Source of the DNA: Panicum virgatum
Lineage: Eukaryota > Streptophyta > Magnoliopsida > Poales > Poaceae
Direction: 5' to 3'
DNA length: 64,000 nucleotides
Assembly: GCF_016808335.1 (NCBI RefSeq)
Contig: NC_053138.1
Location: forward strand, 53,784,951-53,848,950
The translations under genes were made by a program, and so were the position numbers. The notes under the pieces were generated by a model, which worked only from the letters and a program-made list of their open reading frames with translations, did no database searches and was not told the DNA's origin. Below, in pieces: positions 22,654 through 34,963 of this stretch (the first letter of the stretch is position 1; every line of letters starts with the position of its first letter).

Positions 22654-22809
22654 CGGGGTGGTAAAAGAGCCTTGCAATTTGGCCTAGATAATCTAAGCGT
22701 CCGATCCTAAAAGGGCTGAGCTCTAATCTTATATAATTTTAAGTTAAAAAAATTTAAAGATCAAGTTAGATTATGAAGAGACCACTAGAAACATGATCCG
22801 TTACCACCC
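22654..22809. mobile_element. MITE with ggggtggtaa termini, copy 2
   Basis: A 156-base element with termini cggggtggtaa and ttaccaccc, flanked by a tgctaga duplication (22647-22653 and 22810-22816). It is the reverse-complement relative of the copy at 7828-7988, sharing the gataatctaag and gatcctaaaa pieces. A 7-8 base duplication suggests the hAT superfamily. It has no coding capacity. Confidence 0.75.
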
Positions 22810-22816
22810 TGCTAGA

Positions 22817-24487
22817 AAATATCAATGATGCCTTGTGTTTCGCCTTAGATTGAAGTGAAAGTTTTCGATCTTTTAACTCATTACTTCCATGTGATTTCTC
22901 GCTTGTAGACAAAGTGAATCTGAGAGAAATTTCTTTTGCAGGTAGATGGTCCATCTCATTATTTTTCTTATTAGAGCCTCATACAATTTATGTGTTATTA
23001 TGTCATGCTTAATGTTTTATATTCTATATTCTACATGTCAACCTGCTTCCATCGGACTCCGGATTTTGCAACAAAAACAACAAAATTAATTTTAATTGGA
23101 AGAAAAAAACAAAGGAGATTTTTCCAATATTATTGCAACCACTCGTATTGATGAAAGAAAATATACCTTATATGAAAGCAACCATAGAAAAAATCCCGGT
23201 CAGCCATATATTTACTAGTTTGCATTGATTTAAAATAAAAGTAATATATATATATCTTGTTTAATAAATATTTTTTTGGTTCAATGAACAAATGATGCAC
23301 GTACGGTTACCATCAAAGTTTTTGGTTTGAAAGAAACTGATGGTGACTAATTAGTAGATAGGTCAACTCATGCAAATGGAATCTTTCTTCTTCTACAGAT
23401 GCAACGAATCACATGGGTTCTGTAAAGGTCAAGACATCTCACGGATTGGATGCGAGAATAGATGGGGGCTCATTAGCTTTTAAATTTAATTCACCAGCCC
23501 CATCGATTCATCAAGAGAGAAAGCAAAAAGGAGGTTAGACTTTGAAGGCTCTCAATTTGAGCGTATCTTTTTTTTGCTAAAAGCACAAAGGCATACGAAA
23601 TATGAAGCAAAGAGGTTGCAGAATGTAGAAGTTATCTTCCAAATTGGGCATGAGTTCGTTAGACAAGCTTTTCACATTTTTTTAGAAAAAGGTTTGTCTC
23701 TTAATTTAAAGTAAGTGTTATAGGTAGTAATCAAGGACGATCACCGGTTGTAGCTTTATTCAATAAAAAACACATATGCATTGACGTGTCTTCCACACGA
23801 ATTTTTGTGTTAGATGATAACAGATGTGTGTCCTCTAACTATCCTGGATACTGGACACCCTAGCAAGTATACAGCAGCAATTATAATGCCCTCACATGGA
23901 TGCACTCATATGTTCCAAACCTTTGGCTACTACGCCTGTACTTCACTTGGTGGTTGTGTTCCTTGTGTTAATAATGATGTGAGGACTGAGGAGTACAATA
24001 ATGGTCATAAATCTCTATTATGAGATCTTGCTTTGTTCCTAACAACCAAAGTGGTGGTGGACAAATCCTAGTAGGGGGGGGGGGGGGTTTAAGATTTTCA
24101 TACTATACTTCAACTGTCTAGCACCTCCTTGAAGGAAGCAAAGCAAGCAGGGTCCTAGCTCTTCCATGAAACGACGACGTCAGTTCCTGCATCCCTTTTA
24201 ATCTTGAAAGGGGCCTTTGTGGTACAAGGCAATCTATTTCTACTTGGATGAAGTTGTACTTGAGAGTTGGGGCACACATGGTGAGTGAGGTATATTGCTA
24301 TATCATCATTGTGATCAATGCAGCGTTTTTGTCCGTTAGGAAAATGCATTCACACATGTGTACATGCAGGGCATTCTAATTTTAACATGGGTTGGTTGAT
24401 TTGAGTTTTGAAAGTTGTAATAATCTCAGTTGAGTTACATCTAACAATTGTGATCTTGCATGGTTGTCGATAATGTATATCATCATA
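22817..24487. other. AT-rich intergenic region
   Basis: No gene or bounded element was recognised. It contains a 13-base G homopolymer near 24075 and simple AT tracts. Confidence 0.5.
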
Positions 24488-25231
24488 TCTTACTATTACT
24501 AATTGGAGGCTCCTTTTAATCATCCACATGAAGCCACCTAGAATCCTAGGCGGACACTCTCAAAAAATTGAGAAACCCTAAAAATTCTCACAAAAATAAG
24601 AAATATCCGGCCATCAATCCGACAACTCTAATCATAATAGTCATTGGATCTGTTATCTTTCCAAATAAATTACCCACCTCTATCATTATAAAAATAGACT
24701 AAAGTAACCCCCTAAACATATATCTAAATTACCCATGTTTTCCATTATAAAAAATTAAAATAATCCCCTAACCTTCGTGAAAATGCCCATGTGTGCCATT
24801 ATAGAAATATGATGCAAATAACCACCTAAATTTACATACAAATTATCCAATTATATCATTATTTAAAGTTAAAGTAACCCATAAATCCAAATCTTAACTA
24901 TATAATTATAACAAAATATTAGTGCACCAATATAAAATTCTAAATTACTATTTTTATATTTATTAATATATTATTTATGTTATTGTTTATATAAAAATAC
25001 CACTCACGATATGTGTCACCACCATGTATTCATGTATGATGTGAGATAAGAATACCAATTCACAAATAAATAGTTCAACTAAATATATATATCAAACACA
25101 CATGGAGTACGTGTACAAAATTCAATAGATGAAAGGGGGCTTGAGAGATATATAATATAATTATTAGCTATAAGCTTTATTTTTATATTAATCCTAATCA
25201 GTCCATGCGGGAGCACGGGTTGATAGGCTAG
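24488..25231. mobile_element. Non-autonomous Helitron, copy 1
   Basis: Starts TCTTACTATTACTAATTGG directly after an A and ends ...CTAG directly before a T, as Helitrons do when inserting between A and T. Just before the end is a short GC hairpin region (catgcgggagcacggg). The interior is AT-rich with repeated ttacccac/cattataaaaat phrases and no helicase gene. A second copy of the same family lies at 31047-31847. The autonomous partner is not in the window. Confidence 0.75.
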
Positions 25232-25316
25232 TAATCCCAAATGTGTATTGAGAAATGGTATATTCTCATTTACTTGTAATAAGTTCATTCTCGATAGTCA
25301 TTTTCCTATAAGCATT

Positions 25317-25738
25317 CACTACCGGAAAACAACGCTTTTGCCATGTGCCCTAACCTTTGACGTGTGCATCTTTTCGGGCACACAACAAACCTGCCTTTTG
25401 CCGAGTGTCGGCAAGAAAACACATGGCAAAATACTGGCACACGGCAAAGGCTGCATTTGCCGTGTGCCACAAGAGAAAACACACAGTAACAAGGGGCACG
25501 TCATGTGGTCGTCAAGTTAACTTTTTTTTTTGCCATGGGCTAACTAGGCACACGGTAGAGGCTTTGCCATGTGCCCGAAAAAAAAAGGCACACGGCAAAC
25601 ATGGCTTTGCCGGCCGAGCTTTGCCATGTGTGCGTTGCCGTGTGCAACACACGGCAAACACTTTGCCGTGTGGAACTGTGGATTATGTTCTTTGCTTTGT
25701 GCCTTTGGCACACGGCAAACCATGTGAATCCCGTAGTG
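25317..25738. mobile_element. Short non-autonomous CACTA element
   Basis: A 422-base element begins CACTACCGGAAAAC and ends ATCCCGTAGTG, giving the 10-base CACTAC(C/G)GGA inverted terminus. The interior is packed with subterminal motifs in both orientations (tttgccgtgtgcc and ggcacacggcaaa). The flanking triplets are att and atg, so the expected 3-base duplication has one mismatch or has mutated. No transposase is encoded; it would need a source element. The motif variant GTGTG differs from the GAGTG variant of the large CACTA at 31860-41284. Confidence 0.85.
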
Positions 25739-27526
25739 ATGCCTCCGATTTTCCTTTCAATTATGAAGCATCCACAATTAATAAGTGTTAGGTACTAAGT
25801 CAATTTTTGTAACTCTGACCTGAATAGAGCTATTACGACTATCACACACTATATATACGAACCACAAGGTTTTACAACAACTGCCAGAGTTTTTTTGCAG
25901 GGTGGCCGATGGGATGCCTGCGTGTAGTTTTATTTGTTAAAGTATATAAGTGAATTGTCTATGTTTTCCTAGCAACTTAAGTTTTTGAATTGAAATGGTT
26001 GGCATATGCAACCTAATATTATTTTTGTGTCTAATGCCCAAAGGCGATTAATAAGTCTAAAATGAGGCTTTACCAAGAGAAAACAAATGAATCACTACCG
26101 AGCACGTGCCAACCAGAAACAATTAACTGATGAGATATGGTTAGTGTAGTCATTCGATTCAAACTCTAGGAGACAGTACATGGAGTTTTGTAGTAATGTA
26201 GGTTCCTCAGGTCATGGTTTTTTGACCAGCTTGAAAATGAGCCATGAAATATGTTAGTTGGACCTGAACTTTATTTTGATAACTTATTATCACAATATTG
26301 TCTTGATCACGAGGGTTTAGACATAATGCAGTCATTTTGTTTTCGTTTGTTAGTTACTACTTTTTTATTTTAGTTACTTTTGCCAAATTATCAGGATAAT
26401 AAATTGGCGATGCTAATTGAGCTTTTGATTGCTACGGACAAAGGATCATCTGTGGTAATAACACATCACCATCAAGATAATTTTGATGCTCCCAGTCGAT
26501 AATTTAGGACGACTGCTGCCGACAGTGATGAGCCGTCAGTTGTTTGGGTTCTGTGATAGTGATCCAATTCATGTCTTGATGTGTGCTAGATGACGGTTGA
26601 GGGAGAGAGACACTACACCACAGCACAAATAGAGTTTGTGCTGTAGTGTTATTAGTGATGAGTGTATGTGTGTGAGATAGAGAGGCTTCTTTTTTTTTTT
26701 GAAAAGTAGAGAGGCTTCTATTGATTTGTTAATTGTTATGGCAATGGGACACATACACATCCACTTTTCTTCTGTCTCCTCCTCCATCTCCTCCATTCTT
26801 CTGTGCTCTAATTGCACCTCTGCTAGCTAACGACCTCGGCCGCCTCTGATTGGATTGCAACCAACACACACTTGACCAGTGCCGACAGTGACTGTTCCTC
26901 CTCCAACACCATGCATGGAAGCACATGGACGATCGATGGGTGCATCAACAAGGTCATGAACAATCATGTTTCTCTCAGGCACAGTACTGCACCTTTCCCG
27001 TCCGGCCGGCCCCCAGGATCTATAGATTCACACAAGCTCATCAATGTGACTTCATGTGCAAGGGAAGCAGTTGGTACATGAAAGGAAAGGAAAGAGGAAG
27101 CAAAGGAACAAACACAAACTAAAAGGGAGATAGCTTTACCACCAAGAAAAAATATGGATAAAGGTGAAGCATGCATTATTAATACATATATGCATTTTAT
27201 ATGTTGACATTGGAAAAAAGAAACATACTATCTGTTGAGTGAAAGATGATGACTACCACAAAAAAATTGTAGAGCTCAAGATTTGATTTAATTATTATTT
27301 GCATGGCATGAATGCCTGTATACAGGAGGATGAATCCAAAAGTGAGGTGAAGTAGGTGCGAGAAGAGAAAATCTTTTACATTGGCCGAGAGAATTATAAT
27401 GTCAAGGATGGGAAAAAATACGAATCTTAACGTATACGTATGTATATATGTATAGTTGTATATATATGCATATATATATGTACTACTCCTTTGCATTGGC
27501 AGCCAGCTGGAGTTGGGCCCTCCCAA
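25739..27526. other. Intergenic region downstream of the MYB gene
   Basis: AT-rich, with no gene recognised. The part from about 27250 to 27526 is likely MYB 3' UTR and contains a ta/tg-rich microsatellite near 27432-27480. A hairpin lies at 26611-26648. Confidence 0.5.
26611..26648. other. Short imperfect hairpin
   Basis: The sequence runs cactacaccacagcacaaa, then tagag, then tttgtgctgtagtg. The arms pair over about 14-17 bases with one small bulge. It may be a remnant of a foldback or CACTA-like terminus, or a chance palindrome. Confidence 0.5.
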
Positions 27527-29005
27527 TCATTCAACTTGGAAATCAAGGAAAGGCAAGGATGACACATCTTTCATCAGCTCCTCCAGGTCCCACTCCCCAT
27601 GCATGACATTCCTGCTCATGTACTGCTGGTGGGCCCCCTCCCAGTAGACAGCAGCCACATTGCTGCTGCTGCTGTTCACTAGGCTCATGGTGTTGATGTT
27701 TTCCTTGGTGTTGTCTGTGATGTTGCTCTCATTGTTACTCACTGTTGTGGTAGTAGTGGCAGTCGCTTCAGTAGTGTTGCTGCTGCTGTTATTTTTGGGG
27801 TTGTTGTTGTTACCACCACCACTTGAGGCCATTAGGGCCTGGCCATGGTGATCTTGGTTTTGTGAAGACATGGCTTCTAGCAGAGGGGGCACACCAAAGA
27901 GGCCTTCTCCTCTCATGAAGCACCCTCCTCCTCCTTCCATGGTTGCCATCATCCCATGGTGATGAGGAGCGCTGCCGCCATAGTAACCGCCGTGCAATGA
28001 GGCAACAACTGCTTGGTGCTTGAACGGCGCCGCGTGGCCATGAAAGAACCCTGCCGGCGACGCGTCGGCCGCCATGCCGCCGCGAAGCTGGTCGGGGAGC
28101 GGGAGGAGGCCGCCGTAGCTCCTCGTCACCGCCGCTACCATGGCCGACGACGGTGGCCGGCCCTGCTGCATCGGCGAGGTCGACGAGGATGTGGAGGAGG
28201 ATGAGTCCACCATCCACAAGCCCGTCGTCACCATAGCGTGGTGGTGGCCGCCGTCGACCTGACGATCCAGGCCAGCGAGGTCCGGGCAGCTGGCGGCGCC
28301 GCTGATGTCGAAGCCGGCGACCTTGCCGTTATTAGGCTCCGGCGACGCGCAGTCAGTGGCCGCCGCCGGCGACGAGGCCGAGGAGCTGTTCTTGATCCGC
28401 TTCTTGATGGTGGAGTTCCAGAAGTTCTTGATCTCGTTGTCGGTGCGCCCCGGCAGCCGGGCAGCGATCTGAGACCACCTGGAATGTCGTAACGCAGGGT
28501 TGATTTCACAGTAAGCAAACGGTCGAGATGTTTCTGTCAGAGAAAAAGTCACGCGTCCATTTGCACATATTTGTACGTGTCAACAAGTGTCAACTTCACG
28601 CTGCTAGCTAGTTGTATTTCGATATGCAAATGATGCATGGCTAGCTTGAAAGAAAATATCTAGAGAGGTTGGAGAAAATAAATGATGTCTCAATCTCCTT
28701 TAATTAGGTCGGGGATAGGTTAATGTGTGGATCCGACAGAAGTTGCATGTTCAGTAAAAGAACAGGTAAAAGTATCCCTTTCAATGTCCTTTTGAGAAAC
28801 TTTTAGTATATGTCAACTTTGAAAATCTGTTAATTTCATGCAAAAATAATGACATCAAAGAAAAATAATTACGAGTGTGGAGACATGCAAATATGGAATG
28901 TTGTACCCTCACATAAAAAGGAATATATTCCCCGCAAAAAAAACATAAAAAGGAATATTGTAAATTAACTGTAGTACTGCATTACACGATGTTAGCTATA
29001 GGTCA

Positions 29006-29067
<62 letters not shown>

Positions 29068-30198
29068 TTTTATGCAGACACTTATGATATTGTTGCGGAA
29101 TATTGGATCTACCTAAGTAAAATTTATTATGATCTAGCTGGAATACAATTTTGTCGATAACATGCAGTAAAACATGTTAATACTATTTGTGTGTTTATTA
29201 TCACAATTTTTAGTACCTTATTAAAAAGGATATATAAATCCATGATGATGATGGTGTAAGGGGCTAAGCCCGTATATTGGCGAGACATTATACATTGAGG
29301 CACACGAAATTATAGAAATATTTGGTCATTTGGTGGCACGCATTGAAATTCTCTACAAATATAAGTTTGTGCAATTCAAGTTTGGAAAGGGGGGGCATAC
29401 AAAAAAAAACGAAACTGCAACCATGTAATAAACATCCAATAAACTACTTCTGTATTTCTCTTGGAATATACTAGAATGCAGTAATGTACCTGCATATATA
29501 AGTAAAGCATAATTGAACCTTGACATGGAAATAAAAACAAAAAGTTACTCTAAAAGAGAAATTTCACAGGTCAAAGAACGAAATCACAATGCTTTACTTA
29601 TGCAGCACATATTTAATTATGATCCTCTTTTCACGAGGAGATCTTTAATTATTCAAACTACCAAATTGAAATTAACTGTTCTTGATTGACAAAATACTTT
29701 TAAAAAAAAAGAAAATATGCAAAAGAAATAAAATGTGCTCGCGCGCTCAACGGCATAATCAACACCCATTAATTAGTTGACTCTCTCTAGCTAGAGCCTT
29801 GACGTGCACACCAACATACGAGTAATCACCATATGAGCCGCACGTGTGAAAGGACGCGAGCACTCGATCGATCGAGGTCGAACAATAATCCACATGCGTG
29901 GTTACCTGTTGCCGAGGATGGCGTGGAGGCTGACGATGAGCTCCTCCTCCTGCGGCGAGAAGGCGCCGCGCTTGAGGTCCGGCCGGAGGTAGTTGATCCA
30001 CCGGAGGCGGCAGCTCTTGCCGCAGCGCTGCAGGCCGGCGTTCCGGGCCACGTCGCTCCACGAGCCCTGCCCGCTCCGCAGCATGTACGCCACCAGCTTC
30101 TCGTCCTCCTCCGGCGACCACAGCCCCTTGCGCAGCTTCGCCGCCGCCCCTGCATTATTGCAGCTGTTCGCCGCCGCTGGACCCTCCGGCTTCCTCAT
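27527..30198 (-). CDS. MYB46: R2R3-MYB transcription factor, MYB46/MYB83-like
   Basis: Two exons (30198-29906 and 28478-27527) join in frame to 414 residues, with a 1.43 kb GT-AG intron. After the short MRKPEG start, the R2 repeat begins near residue 24 ([20 protein letters not shown], then [20 protein letters not shown]). R3 follows ([20 protein letters not shown], then [20 protein letters not shown]), with the intron placed just after GNR. The MRKPEG start and the [15 protein letters not shown] and [12 protein letters not shown] stretches match MYB46/MYB83 proteins. Those activate the secondary wall programme (cellulose, xylan, lignin) through promoter elements in wall genes. The C-terminal half is His/Gly/Ser-rich with Asn/Thr runs and ends with the acidic segment [19 protein letters not shown], a likely activation region. 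The frame is open upstream of the ATG, but MRKPEG matches the family start. The orthology call rests on remembered family features. Confidence 0.9.
29008..29065. repeat. (AT)n microsatellite in the MYB intron
   Basis: A pure run of about 28 AT repeats lies within the single intron of the MYB gene. Such runs are length-variable between individuals and could serve as a marker. Confidence 0.95.
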
Positions 30199-30384
30199 TG
30201 CTGTTCTGCAGGTCCGGCCTTGATGATGATCTCGCACACGTACGTGCGGAATCCGCCGGTGCGCGTAGCTGCGGCGATCTAGTAATAGTGCTAAGGAATG
30301 TGCATGAGGTCGATCGATGATCTCCGAGCAAGCAGTGTGTGTAGGTGTGGAAGATAAGAAGGAAATGGGCCTGAGTGTGTGTTG

Positions 30385-30393
30385 TATATATAT
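30385..30393 (-). promoter_or_regulatory. Candidate TATA box of the MYB gene
   Basis: A tatatatat block lies about 190 bases upstream of the MYB start codon on the minus strand. The distance would give a leader of roughly 150 bases. The surrounding region also has tg microsatellites, so the TATA call is tentative. Confidence 0.35.
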
Positions 30394-31046
30394 GGTGATG
30401 TGTGTGTGTGTGAGTGTGTTCGTTGTATACATGGAGTAGTGAGATGAGGAATGGAAGGAAGAAGAGGAAGAGGAAGGAGATGACATGATGGTGATGGTGA
30501 TGGGGGTGTGTGTGCTTTGCTTAGAAACTGGACAACGGGGAACTGCAGGGGAGATAGCAAACAGCGAAATTGCTAGGCTGACACGCCGTCGTGGCATCAG
30601 CTTGGCCAAGGTGTTGTATGTTGCTTGCTGGCACTTCGATCAATGGGGATTCGGTTTCTGCGCATGCCTAATAAGGTCGATTAGGTGGTAAAATTTTTTG
30701 AGAAAACAGACTCCCCTTGGCGCATCGTAAGAATTTATTTTGCAGGGTGTGTTTGATCATGGAGAACTATAAATCATAATATTATTTACGAACTAGCTAG
30801 AGTGATACTTCCAAAGGTTATATTATGCAGACTATACATTCATGCATGATCGAAATGTTTGTCTCTAAGGCCAGTCTCAATGTATTGTTTCATTACACAG
30901 TTACCTAGAGCAAAAACTAGGTAACCGAGCCAGATAAGTTTTAATGGGATGAAAGTCCTCTCACAGCCTAATGAATAAGTGAATGTGTAACAAGAGAATA
31001 GGCCGCTTTGTAAGTTTGTACAACTCTAATCACTTATGGAGTGTTA
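30394..31046. other. MYB upstream region with a truncated MITE-like terminus
   Basis: Probable promoter sequence of the MYB gene. From 30869 it carries ggccagtctcaatg followed by tagagcaaaaactaggtaac, a terminus typical of a common grass MITE type, but no matching opposite end was found before the Helitron, so it appears truncated. Confidence 0.4.
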
Positions 31047-31847
31047 TCTTACTATTACTAATTGAAACTTCTTTTAAACCTTCACGTGAAGCTATCTAGA
31101 ATTCTAGGTGGGTACTCTAAAAAAATTAAAGAAATTTTAGAAATTCTCATAAAAATTAGAAACATCTGGCTATCAATCTGATAACTATAATCATAACAGT
31201 CATTGGATCTATTATCTTTCCTAATAAATTACCCATCTCTACCATTATGAAAATAGACTGAAGTAACCCCTGAACATGTATCCAAATTACTCATCTCTGC
31301 CATTATAAAAAAAATTAGAAGTAACCCTCACCTTCATGGAAATTACCCACCTATGCCATTATAAAAATAATATATACAAATAACCCCCAAACTTTGCATA
31401 TAAATTATCCAATTTTGTTATTACTAAAAGTTATTAAAGTAGCCCTTAAGGCTGAATCTAAATTATATAATTATAACAAAATATTAAAGTGCATCAACAT
31501 AAAATTCCAAATTATTATTTCTATCATTATTAATATATTATTTTTATAAAATATACTATCCACGATATGTATTATCATATATTAATATATGATGGAAGAG
31601 ATAAGAATACCGATTCACAAACAAATGGTTTAATAAAACACATATCAAACATACATAGAGAGGTGTGATGCAAAATGAAACCTATCACAACTCGATAATG
31701 ACAAATATATGTTTTAGAGTATATGTTAGAATATTTAATAGATGAAAGAGAGCATGAGATAGATAATTATAATTATTACTTATAACTCTTATTTTTATAT
31801 TAATTCTAATTAGCCTGTGCGGGAGCATGGGTTGATAGGTAGGCTAG
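31047..31847. mobile_element. Non-autonomous Helitron, copy 2
   Basis: The same family as 24488-25231: it begins TCTTACTATTACTAATTG after an A and ends with ctgtgcgggagcatgggttg followed by CTAG. The two copies align along their length but differ by many substitutions and small indels (801 versus 744 bases), so the insertions are old or come from different source copies. The base after CTAG is A rather than T, a small departure from the rule. Confidence 0.7.
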
Positions 31848-32579
31848 ATAGTGTATAAGCACTACCGGATTCACTGGCTTTGCCGAGTGCCTGTTACACT
31901 CGGCAAATGTCAGTTTGCACTCGGCAAACTCTTTGCCGAGTGTTACACTCGGCAAACGCCACTCGGCAAAGCCTCCCACGGAAAAGGGATCTTTGCCGAG
32001 AGCCTTGGCACTCGGCAAAGCAGCCACGTGGCGCCACCCTGGGCCGGCACTTTGCCGAGTGCCTAACGGCGGACACTCGGCAAAGTTCGGCGTCTGGCAC
32101 TCGGCAAAGTGCCGGCCCAGGGTGGCGCCACGTGGCCGCTTTGCCGAGTGCTGGATCCTGACACTCGGCAAACGTTTGAAACTTTGCCGGGTGTCAGGGT
32201 TTTAGCAATCGGCAAAGTACTGTCGTGCTGCCCTGTGGAAGGCCACTTTGCCGAGTGTATTGGCTTAAGCACTCGGCAAAGTGGCCTATTTTTCTTTTTT
32301 TGCTTCTTTTTTCTCTGTTTTTCGATACAAATACAACAAATATATATATATAAATGCAGGGGTCATTACAGGCAGTTATAACGACAAATATATAATTGTA
32401 AACTGCGACAATAGCATCGATACAAATAACACAAGATAATGTCCATCACATCACATAAAACGAGTCTGAAAGTCCATCACATAGATAGAGTCTGAATACA
32501 AGTCCATCACATCACATCACAAGTCCACAAGGGTACTACAAGTCCATCACATCACAAGTCCAGTAGGGTACTACAAATC

Positions 32580-34827
32580 ACTCACGGTCAGGTGGAGGGG
32601 GGGGCCAAGATTGCCACGGGGCCGCCGGCGAGTTCTGGTCCGAAGGAGGGTCGTTCGATGCGTTCCACGACTGATTCTGCAAATAGAAACACATAAATTG
32701 AGTAAGAATAACAAAGATATAATAATTAATATCTACAAACAAAGCATACTCTCGGGAGTGTCAGAAGGTCCTGCAGGAAAGTAAGGCTGAGCTGGTAAGG
32801 CGAAGGGAGGAGGCGGCGTCGCATAGTTCATCGTCGCGCCAAGTCCTTGCATCCAGGTGACCATGCTGTGCAACATAGCTGACTGCTCCTCCCTCAGCTT
32901 CCGCTCCTGCTCTAGCTTGGCCTCGATCTCCATTCGGCACCTCCTCTCCTCCTCAAACTTTGCCTCCATCTCGGCCTACAAGATTTAAACCTCCATGTTA
33001 CAATACGAAGCAAAGTTTCATTTTAATCATAGAACGGAAACTAAATCTAAACTAACCTGTCTCTGGTGCATGCTGGCCACTGAAGTCTCAGGCCGTGGGC
33101 GTATGGGCGGGGTCGAGTCGGTGGTACTTGCCCTAAGCTGCGAGAGACTGGGCGTACTCGTCGTGTCGACCAAGCTGTTGGCGATCAAGTACCGCCCGTG
33201 CTTCTTCCCTTGTCCCGCCCTCATGATGGCTTCTCCGGAGAGTTGTGCGGTGGTCAGATCCCAAGTCTCCCTGTGGAGCGCCCTTCCCACCTCCGTGTAC
33301 GCATTGATGCGCGCGTGGATGCTTGGGTTTGTGTAGGCCTCTGGTGGAGCCGCCGGGTTGTAGGCCACGTCCGACGTCGCCCTGCCCATGTGAGACATGG
33401 CGTACGCTGTGAAGTCATTGCAAGACTGGCCTGAATGAGACTCCGACTGCCAAGAAGTCAACAAGATGATTAGTAAGAATTAAAAATATAGCTTTAGAAA
33501 GAATGAAGAAATTAGTGAACTTACCCAAGTATTCTTGTACTCGCCGAGGCTAAGGCTCCCTTGATGATGTGCCGGACCCGGCATCATCAAGCGGCGCTCC
33601 CGGTATAAGGCGTGCTGGCGGGCCCAATCCTCGCCGATCCACTTGTCCATCATCATAGACCAGCACTCGGCCTTGTTTACGCACCAGTTCGGAGGCACCT
33701 AAACGTAATGAAGTGCATGACATATTGTAATATCAAATACAAGATAAATGAGTAGAGATGTAATTTATTTACCCTTAAGTACTGGTCTCGCGTGAGGAAG
33801 ATGTCCCTTGCGGCTGGTTTCTTGATACTCCTCTTCTCGAACTCGGCGTAGTAGACAACGACGGCCTGGACACGCGCCTCGTAGTGCATGTCCTTCACCA
33901 GCTTGTAGTAAGCCTGGTGAGCCAGCTCGTTCGCCCGGGCCTCATAGCCTTCCTCGCACCTGTAGAAATCCTGCATATATACACACAAGATAATTGCAAT
34001 CATTATTCCAAAAATTGAAACAGAATGCGATATTTCAACCATTTTAGTGCGAGGATGACTTACCCACAACTCCCCGACCACCCGCCTCGCTTTGGTGGTG
34101 AAGTTCCTTCCTTCGCGATCAGTAGCGTCCGGGCTGGCCATGTAGTGGTCCCACGTGTATGCCGGCTCTAGCACTCCGGCATGCATCACAAGCCCGGGGA
34201 AGTGCACCCGGCACAAAAGACCCAAGATACCATTTGGCTTCCGTTTGTGCTCACCAGGCTGCACAAAAAACCACCCCTGCAAGAGTGTTTAAGGTAAAAT
34301 TTTAGTTAGTATTGCAATTTTAAATATATTTAATGCATAATAAATAAGTACTAACATACTTACTTAGGCTCTAGTGGCCGAATCATCGGGCGTCTCGCTA
34401 GAGGTATCGGACGTCACGGGAGTTGTGACGGTCCACGCAACCACACCACCCACTCATCTCCTACCGCCCCCTCCTTGGCCTCCTCCTCGTCCTCCTCCTC
34501 GTCCCCCTCCACGTGCTCCTCCTCCTCGCTCCCCTGGTCCTCCACCCTCTCCTCCTCCTCCTCCTCCTCCTCCTCCTCCTCCTCCTCGTCCTCTACAGGA
34601 GAAGGGGTCCTCTCCCTCCACCCCTTCCTCACCTTACCTCCTCCACCACTCCCACTACCTCCTCTTCCACCCCTCCCTCTCCGTCTCCCTTTCCCTCCCC
34701 CTCCTCCACCACCTTTGCGAACACTACGGCTCCCGGACCCCTCGGGTGCGTCAGACCCACTACCGCCTCCTCCACCACTACCTCTGTACAAGGAGCTCAG
34801 CCAAGTCATCTTGTGACCGCCTGGCAT
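32580..34827 (-). pseudogene. CACTA second protein (plant transposase Ptta/En/Spm type)
   Basis: A multi-exon gene downstream of TNP2 in the CACTA element. Its first exon encodes MPGGHKMTWLSSLYRG, a Gly/Arg-rich segment and a poly-Glu run (from a ctc microsatellite near 34550-34590). It then reads RGPSQLP followed by TGA (34416-34414); the expected next residues continue in frame as RPIPLARRP, so a CGA-to-TGA change is likely. Later exons read GWFFVQPGEHKRKPNGILGL, then KDMHYEARVQAVVVYYAEF, PNWCVNKAECWSMMMDKW, NPSIHARINAYTEVGRALHR, a coiled coil (EMEAKFEEERRCRMEIEAKL) and a Pro-rich end finishing at 32580. This matches the PF03004-type protein of grass CACTA elements, thought to bind subterminal repeats. 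Exon limits are approximate. Confidence 0.8.
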
Positions 34828-34963
34828 CTTTGTTTAGTTACCTGAAATCAAAAGGAGTGAACGAATTAGTCAGGATAAACAATACTTGCAAACAAATGAA
34901 AATAAAGAAAATATAACTACAAATTAACATAATATATATTAAATATTGCAAGTCCTATATGTT

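Noticed and set aside
29902..30609. N-terminal extension of the MYB protein upstream of MRKPEG
   Set aside because: The frame happens to be open, but the extension is low complexity, crosses the candidate TATA box, and the family start is MRKPE.
31860..32290. Clustered short repeats with spacers, which could suggest a CRISPR-like array
   Set aside because: These are CACTA subterminal motifs in both orientations with irregular spacing in a plant nuclear genome; spacers are not uniform.
34374..34916. Pro/Ser-rich plus-strand frame near the ctc run
   Set aside because: It is the antisense of the poly-Glu segment of the CACTA second protein and has no independent support.
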